Positions 16,951 to 24,922 of a DNA stretch of 64,000 bases are shown here, in pieces. The stretch's first letter is position 1. Every line of letters starts with the position of its first letter. Under the pieces are notes generated by a model that saw nothing but the letters and a program-made list of their open reading frames with translations, was not told the origin of the DNA and did no database searches. Position numbers and translations under genes: made by a program. The stretch comes from Rhodoferax sp. (GTDB lineage: Bacteria > Pseudomonadota > Gammaproteobacteria > Burkholderiales > Burkholderiaceae_C), in NCBI RefSeq assembly GCF_028714215.1, contig NZ_JAQTMS010000001.1, forward strand, positions 1 through 64,000. The letters run 5' to 3'.

Positions 16951-19731
16951 ATAGTCGAAGCCTTGGCAGACTTCGCCCCGGAATGTTTCAGCCAGGATGA
17001 AATATTCAAAGCTCACATCTTCACCCAGGGCGGCGGGCATCCGGTCACCAAACTCTGCACCGTGCTGGCTGTTGGTCTTGATCGGTTCACCCTGGTCGTT
17101 CAACATGCGCCGCACGCCTGCCCGGTTCAAAGTCTTGGGGGCGTGGTCATCGCTGCCACGGTGCCACATGGCAAAGCGACCTTCGCCGTGCATTTCGAGA
17201 AAGCGCCTCACAGCCCGCAGCATGGTCACCACCTCACCATTGCCGATGCCGCCACGGGCCGCAAGCCAGGCATCAAAGCAGGCACGGGCGGCCCGCTCAC
17301 TCTCACCCACTGGCCAGCCGGTCAGGCCCGCCGCCGTGGCCAGCTCGCCGGCCGCACCCACCAGCGCAAAGCGAGCCCCTACCCGCTCCACTTGTCCGCT
17401 TGAGTTCTTAGGGACCAACAGTGCAGCCAAGGTGTTGGCCGTTTTGCGAATGCTGGCCTTCAACGTATCAGCATGGGCGGTCAACCACTCCAGCCAGGCG
17501 CGGCCCGTGGCACCGTAGACGGCTTGCGCCTGGTGCGTGATGTGTATTGCAAAGGCATGGCCGCCCGCGTGTCCGTGGATATTTTCAAATGCACCCAGCC
17601 CCAGGCCAGCATCGGCGGGAATGTCTGCCATGCGTATTTCTTGCCCGGTGCGGGTGCGCTTCATACCCTCTGCCATGTGGTCGGCGAGGCCCAATTCGCC
17701 AGCGGACAGAAACAGCAACCGCCATGCCTGCCGGGTGCGTGGCGTGCCGGTGCGGGTAGCGCGGGCCTTGCCTTGTTCGTTGGCCAGCATGTAGGCACAT
17801 TCGCCCGCAGTCTTGGGGTCGATCTGTGCCAGTTCGTCAAGGATCAGCAGGCCGTCGCAATGCTGGGCTGCAATGGCCTCAAGGGCGTTATCGGTTGCCC
17901 GCCATCTTTGCAAGTAACTGGCGCCGCCGTACACGCTGGCGGCCAGCTTTAAAGCGGTCGTTTTGCCGCTGGAACTATCGCCACGGTAATGAAAGCCCCC
18001 GGACTCCATGCCCGCCGGTCGCAGTAGCGGCCCGGCAAAGGCACAGGCCACGGCAAAGACAAGGCGCGAATTGCCCGCACACAAAGCCCCGACACGCTCG
18101 CGCCATTGGTCGGACGTGCCCTTGCTTCGGAATGTGTTTTCTACTGCGCTATCGCTCTGAAACACGATGCGTTCTGCACTGTCGCCAATGGTTTCCTTCG
18201 GCAACACAAAGGCGCGGCCGTGCCAGCCTATGCGGTCGGTACAGCTTGCGAATTCATCGGGGTCACGGCTTTGCAGGTAGGTGGTCAGCAGGTTGCGGGC
18301 ACGGGGTGACGTCGCAATGTGCAGGCCCATATTCAGCAGCGTTGCCCGGTATTCGCCACCGTCCGCCGACAACATGCGGGCGGGCATGGCCCATTGTTTG
18401 ACGTTGCCCAGCGGATCGGCAAAGCTCAGGTAATAACCCCAACCGCCGCCGTCCTGGTCGCGGGTGCGGGCCCGCACGTCCAAGCGGCTGCAAATCCACT
18501 CGGGGGGCTTGCGCTTGCCGTCCTGGTCGGTACCCACAAACCACACGCCGGAATCGTCGACAGTGAAGGGGTCATGATCGCGGCCCGTCGCGCCGGAGCC
18601 GCTATCGGCCCCGCTGGGCTTGCGCAGCGTGTTCTGGCTGCGCTGGCCCGCCTTGTCCGCTTGCGCAGCGTGTGCGGCTGTTTGGGCTGCCTGGTGCGCA
18701 TCAATCGCAGTCTCCACAATGTTGCGCACCGCCTCAAGTCCCGCCGCCTGGTGCAGGTCGTTAAAGTCGCTGCCGCCTTCGGGCAAGTTTTCAGGGAAGA
18801 CGGCAAGACCACGCACGGCTCGCGCCACCGTTGTGGCCTTGTCACGGCCCGGATTGTGGCCGGTGCGTGCAGACGTCTGTAAATCGTCATCGCCACACAG
18901 CACCAACAGGGCGGCCGGGTATTGCGTGCGCAGTGCTTTGGCAACGTGTGCCAGGTTGCCGGCATCAAAGGCCACGGCCACCGGGCGGTGTGTGGCTTCA
19001 TGCAGGCTTGCGGCCGTGGCGTAACCCTCTGCCACCAGCACCACGACAGGCCCGGCGGGATCGGTGGCCGCATCGCCCAGCAAATGCCATAGACCAGACT
19101 TGCGTCCGCCCTCACCCTCCTTTATGCCCGGCGGGCCGTAGAACTTGTCTTTTCCGTTATGGTTCTTTTCGGGGGCGATGCGCTGCACATTCCACAGTGT
19201 GCCGGCCGCATCGCGCAGCGGCACCAAAAGCCAGCCATCAGCAGCGAAGCGCACGCCGTGGGCCTGTACCCCCTTGCGGGCCAGATAAGGGCTGATGCCT
19301 GTCTCGCTGGCCTGTGCCCACAGCGTTTGCACCTCACTGGCGGCGTGAGCGTAGGCAGCTTGTTGCCGGGCCTGTTCGGCCTGCTGTCGTTCGGCCCGCT
19401 CGCGTGCCAGGCGGGCCACTGTTTCGGGATCTGGTTTGCTGGCTGCCTGGTCGGCTTTGGGCAACGTGAAGCCGTTTTCTTTGGCCAGGTGCAACAGCGT
19501 GCCGATGCTCACGCCGCCGCCGGCCTTGATGCTGCGCCAGGTTGATTGCGTGGCCTTGGCGTCAAAGCTTGCAGCAGTGGCGCTCCATTCGCTGAACAGC
19601 TCGCGCCCGGTGTCGTCTGGATACTCGGACTTGATGGCCATGCCGACACGTGCCCATTCATCTCGGGGCAGGTTTGCCGGTACGTATTGCAAGGCACTGC
19701 GGATCAGCTCGGGCGTGATGGTGGTTTTCAT
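16807..19731 (-). CDS. Primase-helicase: PriCT-2-like, Toprim and DUF927 domains (974 aa)
   Basis: I start it at the ATG at 19731 (MKTTITPELIRSALQYVP), which overlaps the previous stop (ATGA). Residues 1-75 match the PriCT-2 helical domain that follows primase cores. About 250-360 is a Toprim-like part (VVVLVAEGYATAASLHEA, then VLCGDDDLQ). A DUF927 ATPase follows with Walker A GDSSSGKTTALKL (about 590) and Walker B GLLILDELAQID (about 640). This composition replicates satellites and plasmids, comparable to the P4 alpha protein. A zinc-binding primase N-domain is not evident. Its 3' end is duplicated at 10216. Confidence 0.85.
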   Translation of the reverse strand: MKTTITPELIRSALQYVPANLPRDEWARVGMAIKSEYPDDTGRELFSEWSATAASFDAKATQSTWRSIKAGGGVSIGTLLHLAKENGFTLPKADQAASKPDPETVARLARERAERQQAEQARQQAAYAHAASEVQTLWAQASETGISPYLARKGVQAHGVRFAADGWLLVPLRDAAGTLWNVQRIAPEKNHNGKDKFYGPPGIKEGEGGRKSGLWHLLGDAATDPAGPVVVLVAEGYATAASLHEATHRPVAVAFDAGNLAHVAKALRTQYPAALLVLCGDDDLQTSARTGHNPGRDKATTVARAVRGLAVFPENLPEGGSDFNDLHQAAGLEAVRNIVETAIDAHQAAQTAAHAAQADKAGQRSQNTLRKPSGADSGSGATGRDHDPFTVDDSGVWFVGTDQDGKRKPPEWICSRLDVRARTRDQDGGGWGYYLSFADPLGNVKQWAMPARMLSADGGEYRATLLNMGLHIATSPRARNLLTTYLQSRDPDEFASCTDRIGWHGRAFVLPKETIGDSAERIVFQSDSAVENTFRSKGTSDQWRERVGALCAGNSRLVFAVACAFAGPLLRPAGMESGGFHYRGDSSSGKTTALKLAASVYGGASYLQRWRATDNALEAIAAQHCDGLLILDELAQIDPKTAGECAYMLANEQGKARATRTGTPRTRQAWRLLFLSAGELGLADHMAEGMKRTRTGQEIRMADIPADAGLGLGAFENIHGHAGGHAFAIHITHQAQAVYGATGRAWLEWLTAHADTLKASIRKTANTLAALLVPKNSSGQVERVGARFALVGAAGELATAAGLTGWPVGESERAARACFDAWLAARGGIGNGEVVTMLRAVRRFLEMHGEGRFAMWHRGSDDHAPKTLNRAGVRRMLNDQGEPIKTNSQHGAEFGDRMPAALGEDVSFEYFILAETFRGEVCQGFDYRVVCRVLFDHGCLAPDGGRPFDCRPRLPGIGPATCYRITPEIFNLEL

Positions 19732-20018
19732 GCAGGGGTGAACAGGTCGGGCTGGGCGTCGGGTCGGTGTGTCAGTGCGTAGGTGCGCACATGCCGCGTG
19801 ACGTCGCCACCAGCACAAGGGACGAAGCGCCGGTCTTTGTGAATGCCGTACCCCATGCGCCGCATGTCGGAAAGCACCTTGGAAATGCAACCGGTGTCGC
19901 ACGCGGCATCAATTTCCTTGGCTGTGCTGTCGGGGTGTTGCTCCAGGTAATCGGCAACGCGAACGGCTTGCCCCTGCCGAGTGTCGATCTGTCGCTGGGT
20001 GGTGGTATCGCTGGCCAT
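19728..20018 (-). CDS. Small winged-helix-like protein (96 aa)
   Basis: ATG at 20018 with AGGA 9 bases before it. Residues about 15-70 (RVADYLEQHPDSTAKEIDAA, then ISKVLSDMRRMGYGIHKDRR) look like a winged-helix DNA-binding domain with its wing. It could regulate the element or load the primase. Both ends are tightly packed: 3 bases from the previous stop and a 4-base overlap with the primase-helicase start. Confidence 0.6.
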   Translation of the reverse strand: MASDTTTQRQIDTRQGQAVRVADYLEQHPDSTAKEIDAACDTGCISKVLSDMRRMGYGIHKDRRFVPCAGGDVTRHVRTYALTHRPDAQPDLFTPA

Positions 20019-20020
20019 GG

Positions 20021-20344
20021 TCAATAGTCCTGTGAGCCCAGCACGTCAGCCAGGGCCGCCATTGAAGTGGGCGGACGTACAAGAATTGCGCGGGTGGCCC
20101 AATCCATCACGCAAAGCTGGCTACCGAAATACACGACGCCGAATCGATGGCCACGATGGCCGAAGGTGCGAAGGTTTCGCCTTTTGGTTGCTGCGCCGTG
20201 CGCCGCCTTCCAAAGCACAGCCAGCGCCGGGCGGCTTGGAGAGTCTGCGGGCGGCACCTTGCCAGGATTACGGCTGGTGTAGAGCCACGACTCGTGCCGG
20301 AGGGCTATCAAGGCCACATTTGCCGCATTGTTGGAGGCATTCAT
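20021..20344 (-). CDS. Unknown 107-aa protein
   Basis: The start at 20344 (MNASNNAANVALIALRHESWL) has GAAGGGG upstream. The product is a mix of polar and hydrophobic stretches without membrane segments, including KRRNLRTFGHRGHRFGVVYFGS near the middle. It lies 10 bases after alpA and is part of the alpA-primase operon. No family recognised. Confidence 0.55.
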   Translation of the reverse strand: MNASNNAANVALIALRHESWLYTSRNPGKVPPADSPSRPALAVLWKAAHGAATKRRNLRTFGHRGHRFGVVYFGSQLCVMDWATRAILVRPPTSMAALADVLGSQDY

Positions 20345-20354
20345 GAGTGCCCCT

Positions 20355-20591
20355 TCAACGTTCTGGTGTTTGTACCCCGGCGGCGATGCGCTCATTGATC
20401 CATGCGTCGATTGCCGACGCAGGCCAGCACACGGCACGCCGGGACAATTTCAAGGGGCGCGGAAATGCGGGTGGGGTGCGGTTCAGCATTTCGTAAATGC
20501 TGGATTTGCGAAGTCCGACGCGGGCTTCAACTTGGGGAAGTCGAAGCAAAATTTCATGACTGGACGCGGGCGGGTTTGCTTGGGGTTTCAT
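20355..20591 (-). CDS. alpA: AlpA-family transcriptional regulator (78 aa)
   Basis: The start at 20591 (MKPQANPPASSHEILLRLPQ) follows GAAGGG. The core, LRLPQVEARVGLRKSSIYEM and FPRPLKLSRRAVCWPASAID, is the phage AlpA helix-turn-helix of the MerR/excisionase-like type. AlpA proteins switch on integrase or replication genes in P4-like and PICI elements. It heads the leftward operon containing the primase-helicase. The 120 bases before it, 20592-20710, probably hold the operon promoter, though I see no clear boxes. Confidence 0.88.
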   Translation of the reverse strand: MKPQANPPASSHEILLRLPQVEARVGLRKSSIYEMLNRTPPAFPRPLKLSRRAVCWPASAIDAWINERIAAGVQTPER

Positions 20592-20710
20592 GGGTTTCCC
20601 TTCGTTGAAAACCCGAGTTTTTCTTAAACCCTCCACGCCGTAAAGGATTTAACTACTGCCATTTCATGATGGAATTTTCCATCGAATTTATTGGCACCTT
20701 TTGTCCACCA

Positions 20711-21445
20711 TCAAAAGGGGGCGTCATCCGATATTTGTTCTGCCAGTTTGCGATCAGACACCAGTTTGCGGATGGCCCCATCCGGATCAATATTTACCCC
20801 TGCAGCGTCATACACTGCGGTGCAGAGCCTCGAAAAATTTCCATTGCGCCCCAGGTTTATGGTCGTGCCCTTGACCGCTTCATAGATCTTGCCGACATGC
20901 CACGCGTAGTAACTTTGAACATTCTTTTTCCCCCCTGCCTTACTTTTCCCGCCTTCAGCTTGGCACAGCGAATGGGCAATCTTTGACAACCGTTCGGCCT
21001 CAGCACCGATATGACCAACGCGCCCCCTTAGGGTCGGGTACACAACGTGACTATCTGGCACGACTGTGCCAACCGTAGCGCTTGCTTTCTCTGTTGAAAT
21101 TTGAATAACGCGAGAGGTTGAAAGTTCGTCTGAAGGCAACATGTACCAAATCCCGACGCATTGCACCTGATCCAAATTCTGAATAGCCTTATGCAAAGCT
21201 TTTGCCGCAGTTTCCACGTCTTCCAATGATTTGACTTGCTCTCGTGGTGATTTTAATTTCTGCTTTCCGTGAGTATGAAAGTCCCTCAGCAACCGAGTTT
21301 GAAATTCGACTTGCGAAAAGATATCGTCTGACAGTTTCAAAGCACTACAGGCCAATTTCAGGGTGTCCCGACTTTTCACAGCAAGCGGTGTAGCCAACCA
21401 GTTCAAATACCTCTGGTTGGCTTTTTGTTGTTCGGAATCACCCAT
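20711..21445 (-). CDS. Unknown 244-aa protein
   Basis: A soluble protein without recognisable catalytic motifs. Residues 1-110 are helical (including FQTRLLRDFHTHGKQKLKSP), and the C-terminal part contains GNGNFSRLCTAVYDAAGV-like sequence at about 205-225 followed by DPDGAIRKLVSDRK. Proteins of this general look occur beside alpA or integrase genes in islands. The gene appears more A/T-rich than the primase-helicase. It might be a defence or regulatory factor, but nothing in the sequence proves it. Confidence 0.6.
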   Translation of the reverse strand: MGDSEQQKANQRYLNWLATPLAVKSRDTLKLACSALKLSDDIFSQVEFQTRLLRDFHTHGKQKLKSPREQVKSLEDVETAAKALHKAIQNLDQVQCVGIWYMLPSDELSTSRVIQISTEKASATVGTVVPDSHVVYPTLRGRVGHIGAEAERLSKIAHSLCQAEGGKSKAGGKKNVQSYYAWHVGKIYEAVKGTTINLGRNGNFSRLCTAVYDAAGVNIDPDGAIRKLVSDRKLAEQISDDAPF

Positions 21446-21554
21446 CGCATCCCCTTCACGGTGCAGCCTTCATTGGGTGCCAGCGCCAGGCCGGTGAAGG
21501 TTTCCGGCTTTTCCCCTTTGCGGATCAGGCGCGGGGTAGGCGTGGCGAAACGGG

Positions 21555-21851
21555 TTATGCGGCCACGGGCTCCGGCGTGGCCATGCGCTTGATGCGCTTG
21601 CGCTCTTTGGCGGTCTGGCGTGCCATCCATAAATCCCGCTGAATTTGCAGCGCCAACCAATAGCCCGGCGTCGTGCCCAGGGCTTCGGACAAGCGCAGGT
21701 CCATGTCGGCGCTCACGGCGGCATGCCCGTGCAGCACGCGGGACAGCATGACACGGCTGATGCCGATATGCGCGGCAAAGGCGGTCACGCTGGCGTCCAA
21801 ATCATCAAGCCATCCGGTCAGTAGTTCGCCCGGGTGGGCAGGGTTGTGCAT
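21555..21851 (-). CDS. higA: HigA-family antitoxin (98 aa)
   Basis: MHNPAHPGELLTGWLDDLD is the classic HigA/VapI opening. A helix-turn-helix follows (TAFAAHIGISRVMLSRVLHG, residues about 23-43), then the conserved ALGTTPGYWLALQIQRDLW. It neutralises HigB and represses the operon. It starts 17 bases after the toxin gene, so the order is toxin first, as is normal for higBA. The tail is basic and rich in Lys/Arg. Confidence 0.93.
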   Translation of the reverse strand: MHNPAHPGELLTGWLDDLDASVTAFAAHIGISRVMLSRVLHGHAAVSADMDLRLSEALGTTPGYWLALQIQRDLWMARQTAKERKRIKRMATPEPVAA

Positions 21852-21868
21852 GTTCACAATGTTGTCTC

Positions 21869-22147
21869 TCAGTGGTAATCCAGATAGTCCAAAAGTTCCA
21901 CGTCCGCGCCGACAAACCGAAAGGCCAGCCGCCAATTGGCTTGCACGGTCACCGCATAAAACCCGGCACGGTCGCCAGTCAACCCATGCAGCCGCCAAGT
22001 TGGGCGGCCCAAGTCTTGCGGGCCGCTGGCGACGTTCAAGGCGGTCAGCAGCTCGCGCAAGCGCTTTGCATGCATGGGTTGAATGCCCGCCATGCGTCCG
22101 GTTTTGAAGAACGTTTCAAGCCCTTTGTGTCGGAAAGTGAGAATCAT
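21869..22147 (-). CDS. higB: HigB-family toxin (RelE superfamily mRNA interferase)
   Basis: The 92 residues match the HigB pattern end to end: MILTFRHKGLETFFKTGRMA, IQPMHAKRLRELL, GPQDLGRPTWRLHGLTGDRA, and the ending LDYLDYH. HigB cuts mRNA on the ribosome. Together with HigA it can stabilise the element or act against phage. Likely transcribed from a promoter in the 85 bases before it, autoregulated by HigA. Confidence 0.93.
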   Translation of the reverse strand: MILTFRHKGLETFFKTGRMAGIQPMHAKRLRELLTALNVASGPQDLGRPTWRLHGLTGDRAGFYAVTVQANWRLAFRFVGADVELLDYLDYH

Positions 22148-22233
22148 AAACTGTTAAGCGTTGATTTACAAGTTGCCAGACACAAAACCACCAGCCAGCG
22201 ATGCATCAGGTGCGCGGTAGACGTGTAGGAATT

Positions 22234-22695
22234 TCAATGGGCTGGTGCTGCTCTGTCCAGTCCGATCGCGTCACATTCTTGCAAGAGTTCATCCAGTGAA
22301 TCAATCACGACTTGGGCCGCGCTGACTGTTTCAAGGTTAGATAGCCGCTCATCGTCACGGCACGAGTGCCCGTACCACAAAGCAGCATCTAGCGCCTCAG
22401 CCAATGTCAGCGGTGTAAACCAATCAAGAGGTGGTGAACCGCCTGTTTCCATCAATTCATCTCGCGCAACTTGCAGTCTTGAACAGACTACAACAATAGC
22501 CGAGTGCCACCGTGACGTGCCCAACTTATCATCAAAACAGGTCGACCCGTCCTCTTGAGATTCAATCGTCAAAACGACGGTGCGAAGAACTGCCCGAGCA
22601 GCCTGAACATTGCGCACCACCGAAGCAACGTTGCTCGATGAAAACTGTTGTACCGCCGGTGGGGCTTTCTCTTTGGCCAATTGCACATCAAGCAT
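22234..22695 (-). CDS. Unknown 153-aa protein
   Basis: The ATG is preceded by GGAGG at good spacing and overlaps the end of the 94-aa gene by 8 bases, so the pair is one operon. The protein is acidic and helical (ALDAALWYGHSCRDDERLSN and VIDSLDELLQECDAIGLD near the end), with no membrane or enzyme motif. Not recognised; the pair could be an element-specific regulator. Confidence 0.55.
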   Translation of the reverse strand: MLDVQLAKEKAPPAVQQFSSSNVASVVRNVQAARAVLRTVVLTIESQEDGSTCFDDKLGTSRWHSAIVVVCSRLQVARDELMETGGSPPLDWFTPLTLAEALDAALWYGHSCRDDERLSNLETVSAAQVVIDSLDELLQECDAIGLDRAAPAH

Positions 22696-22972
22696 GAGAC
22701 ACCTCCGCTGAGGAATTGCAGACGTCTGCGCTGCCCAGCATCAGCATCCGCATATTGTTTGAAAATTCCACCGTTGCAAGTCTGTCGTTCAAAACCTGCG
22801 AAAGTCGCCATGATGTTATGTCGTCTCTGTCGCTTGGGTTTTTCGGATCCTCCGGCTCCAACCGATTCATTAAAGTGATTGACAGCGCCAGCAGAGTCTC
22901 CAGTTCGTCCTCAAGGAATTCAAAGGCAAACTTATTCGTCTTTGCGTTTGGTGTAAATTGTTGCTCAGCCAT
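22688..22972 (-). CDS. Unknown 94-aa acidic protein
   Basis: AAAGGATCG just before the ATG supports the start. The product (MAEQQFTPNAKTNKFAFEFL...) is acidic and helical with ELETLLALSITLMNRLEPED in the first half. It is first in its operon, and a 13-bp-stem palindrome lies 31-63 bases upstream of its start. No family recognised. Confidence 0.55.
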   Translation of the reverse strand: MAEQQFTPNAKTNKFAFEFLEDELETLLALSITLMNRLEPEDPKNPSDRDDITSWRLSQVLNDRLATVEFSNNMRMLMLGSADVCNSSAEVSHA

Positions 22973-23002
22973 TTTCGATCCTTTCGTGATCGCTAGTGGT
23001 CA

Positions 23003-23035
23003 GGCGGTGCAGGTGGTATGTACACCTGCACCGCC
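23003..23035. promoter_or_regulatory. Large palindrome upstream of the 94-aa/153-aa operon
   Basis: GGCGGTGCAGGTG (23003-23015) and CACCTGCACCGCC (23023-23035) are perfect inverted repeats around a 7-base centre. The position, 31 bases before a start codon, suits an operator for a dimeric repressor; a hairpin with terminator or attenuator action is an alternative, since T runs are weak. Confidence 0.5.
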
Positions 23036-23286
23036 GCCTTTATTGCCCGGCTCAAACCGCCGCCGGGCATGGCGGTTTTCTCAGGTCAGCAGGGCGATAT
23101 GCACCTGGTGCGCCGCAAACCTGTCAATTGGCCGCCGCGTGTGAATGGTTCCAAGGGAAGGCCTCTTTGCGCTCAATTCCGGCACGGTGTGAAGGCATCC
23201 GGCAAAGCCCGAAACCGGGCCGGTGCCGAGGCTGGCCGGCGGGAAAAGAGTAGAGATAAGAGATTGAATCAATTTCATCATATAGA

Positions 23287-23385
23287 TTTGCCCTCACTTT
23301 GCCCTCAGTTTGTCCTCACTTTGCCCTCACTTCCAAATCGGCCTGAAACCCGCATGGTTGCTGGGTTTTGCCGATTTGCCCTCAC
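23287..23385. repeat. Right iteron cluster (candidate replication origin)
   Basis: Four head-to-tail 11-bp units, TTTGCCCTCAC, TTTGCCCTCAG, TTTGTCCTCAC and TTTGCCCTCAC, fill 23287-23330 with no spacer; a fifth exact copy is at 23375-23385. The 487 bases between 22973 and 23460 hold no gene I can support. Tandem iterons in a gene-free gap between the integrase and the rest of the operons suggest an origin bound by the element's primase-helicase. Function is inferred. Confidence 0.65.
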
Positions 23386-23460
23386 TGTCGCAGTGTTTTT
23401 GCAAAGTAGCAGCCGGTAAACGGGGTGCAACCTCCCAAAAGCGACCGGCGCCGGCCATCT

Positions 23461-24705
23461 TCATGCAGCCCGCTGGGGTAGTGTGATGACGTCTGCACCC
23501 TTGCGCAGCTTGTCGAGGTAGTCCGCCCATTGCTGGATCTGACTGAACCGCTGCGCCAGGTACTGGGTGCGGTTGTAGCTGCGCCCGTTGGCGTCTTTCA
23601 CCGCGTGGGCCAGGTTGGCTTCAATGGCCAGGGGGTCAAGGTTCAACTGGTCGACCATCATCGTTCTGGCGCTGGCCCGGAATCCGTGCCAGGTTTGCTC
23701 CTTGCCCAGCCCCAGGGCATACAAGGCGCTGCGCACTGAGTTGTCGGATATGGGGCGTTCGTGGCTGCGCTGACCGGGGAAGACATAGCGGCCATGGCCA
23801 GTCACGGGATGCAGGCTGCGCAGCAGCGCCACGGCTTGCGTGGGCAATGGCACAGTATGGGCTTCGCCCTGCTCCTTTTCCAACTTGGTGCGCTTCATTT
23901 TGGAGCTGGGGATGGTCCACAGCGCCGCGTCGAGGTCAAGCTCTGTCCACTCCATTTCGCGCAGGTTGCCGGGGCGTTGGTACAGCAGTGGCGCAAGCTG
24001 CAAAGCGGTGCGCACGGTCACGCCACCCTTGTAAACGGCAATGGCACGCAGCAGATCCCCGAACCGCGCCGGCGCCACGATCGCGGCAAAGGTTTTGCCC
24101 CGGTAGGGTGTCAATCGGGATTGCAGCCCCTCGGTGATGTTGCGTTGCTGTACGTTGGTGGTCGGGAGCCAGTAATCCCAGATTTGACGCGCCAGCATCA
24201 GCACCCGGTCGGCCGTTTCGATGGCCCCCCGTTCTTCCACCTTTTGCAGGGCGGCCAGCAGTTCCATGGCGTGAATGTCTGCGATCGGCCGGGCGCCAAT
24301 CCAGGGGAATAGGTCGCGCTCCAGTTGGCGCAGCGATCGATCAGCATGGCTGGGGCTCCATTGCGGTACCTGTTTTTCGTACCACTCCATGGCGACGGCC
24401 TTGAAGGTGTCGCCTTCAGGGCGCAAGGCACGCAGCTTTTGCACCTTGCGCACTTCTACCGGGTTGCGTCCCTCGGACTTGTGCAGCTTGGCAGCGTCAC
24501 GGGCTTTGCGGGCGTCGCTCAAGCCCATGGCCGGGTAAGCGCCAAGCGCCATGCGACTCTCTTTGCCGCCGGCATAGGTTTTCCAGAACCAGCGCTTTGA
24601 CCCGGCCGGGCTTACCTCCAGGTACAGGCCGCCAGCGTCGGTGAAGCGGGCTCGCTTTTTCTCCGGGGCGCAAGTGGCGTTTTTGCAGTGTTTGTCGGTC
24701 AGCAT
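23461..24705 (-). CDS. int: P4-type tyrosine integrase (414 aa)
   Basis: The N-terminal arm-binding DUF4102 domain is plain (FTDAGGLYLEVSPAGSKRW, then ESRMALGAYPAMGLSDARKA). A core-binding part covers about 95-200, and the catalytic domain shows Arg in QRPGNLREMEW (about 245), HGFRASARTM (His and Arg, about 340) and the likely nucleophile Tyr in GRSYNRTQYL (about 375). It integrates and excises the element. It lies 217 bases from the ssrA 3' end, the usual place for integrases that target tmRNA. Arm-type repeats fill that gap. Confidence 0.95.
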   Translation of the reverse strand: MLTDKHCKNATCAPEKKRARFTDAGGLYLEVSPAGSKRWFWKTYAGGKESRMALGAYPAMGLSDARKARDAAKLHKSEGRNPVEVRKVQKLRALRPEGDTFKAVAMEWYEKQVPQWSPSHADRSLRQLERDLFPWIGARPIADIHAMELLAALQKVEERGAIETADRVLMLARQIWDYWLPTTNVQQRNITEGLQSRLTPYRGKTFAAIVAPARFGDLLRAIAVYKGGVTVRTALQLAPLLYQRPGNLREMEWTELDLDAALWTIPSSKMKRTKLEKEQGEAHTVPLPTQAVALLRSLHPVTGHGRYVFPGQRSHERPISDNSVRSALYALGLGKEQTWHGFRASARTMMVDQLNLDPLAIEANLAHAVKDANGRSYNRTQYLAQRFSQIQQWADYLDKLRKGADVITLPQRAA

Positions 24706-24716
24706 GGCGGACTCCT

Positions 24717-24800
24717 ACCGGGGAACAAAAGTCAAACCGGGGAACAACTGCACAATAAATAAGCAACATACCCAGGTCGTTCCCCGGTATGTTCCCCGGT
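24717..24800. repeat. Integrase arm-type repeats, right end (two direct, two inverted)
   Basis: ACCGGGGAACAA occurs at 24717-24728 and 24736-24747; its complement (GTTCCCCGGT) occurs at 24779-24788 and 24791-24800. The first pair lies just upstream of the integrase start, so integrase binding there could also regulate its own gene. The left end of the element carries two more copies. Confidence 0.65.
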
Positions 24801-24875
24801 TTTGCGTTGGCTGTCAACGGGCTTTAATGGACCTTACCGGACGCGAAACACCTGTAAACTGTTGATTTGTCAAAG

Positions 24876-24911
24876 AAAAAGGCCGTTTGCTGGACTTTAG
24901 CAAACGGCCTT
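24876..24911 (-). terminator. Rho-independent terminator now serving ssrA
   Basis: A perfect 13-bp stem (AAGGCCGTTTGCT with AGCAAACGGCCTT, 7-base loop) followed on the minus strand by TTTTTC. It lies 11 bases past the CCA end of ssrA, on the element side of the attachment core, so it was probably brought in by the element. Confidence 0.75.
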
Positions 24912-24922
24912 GGACGGTGTGG

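Noticed and set aside
23287..23330. Tandem 11-bp repeats considered as a CRISPR-like array
   Set aside because: Units are adjacent without spacers and there are no cas genes; iterons fit better.
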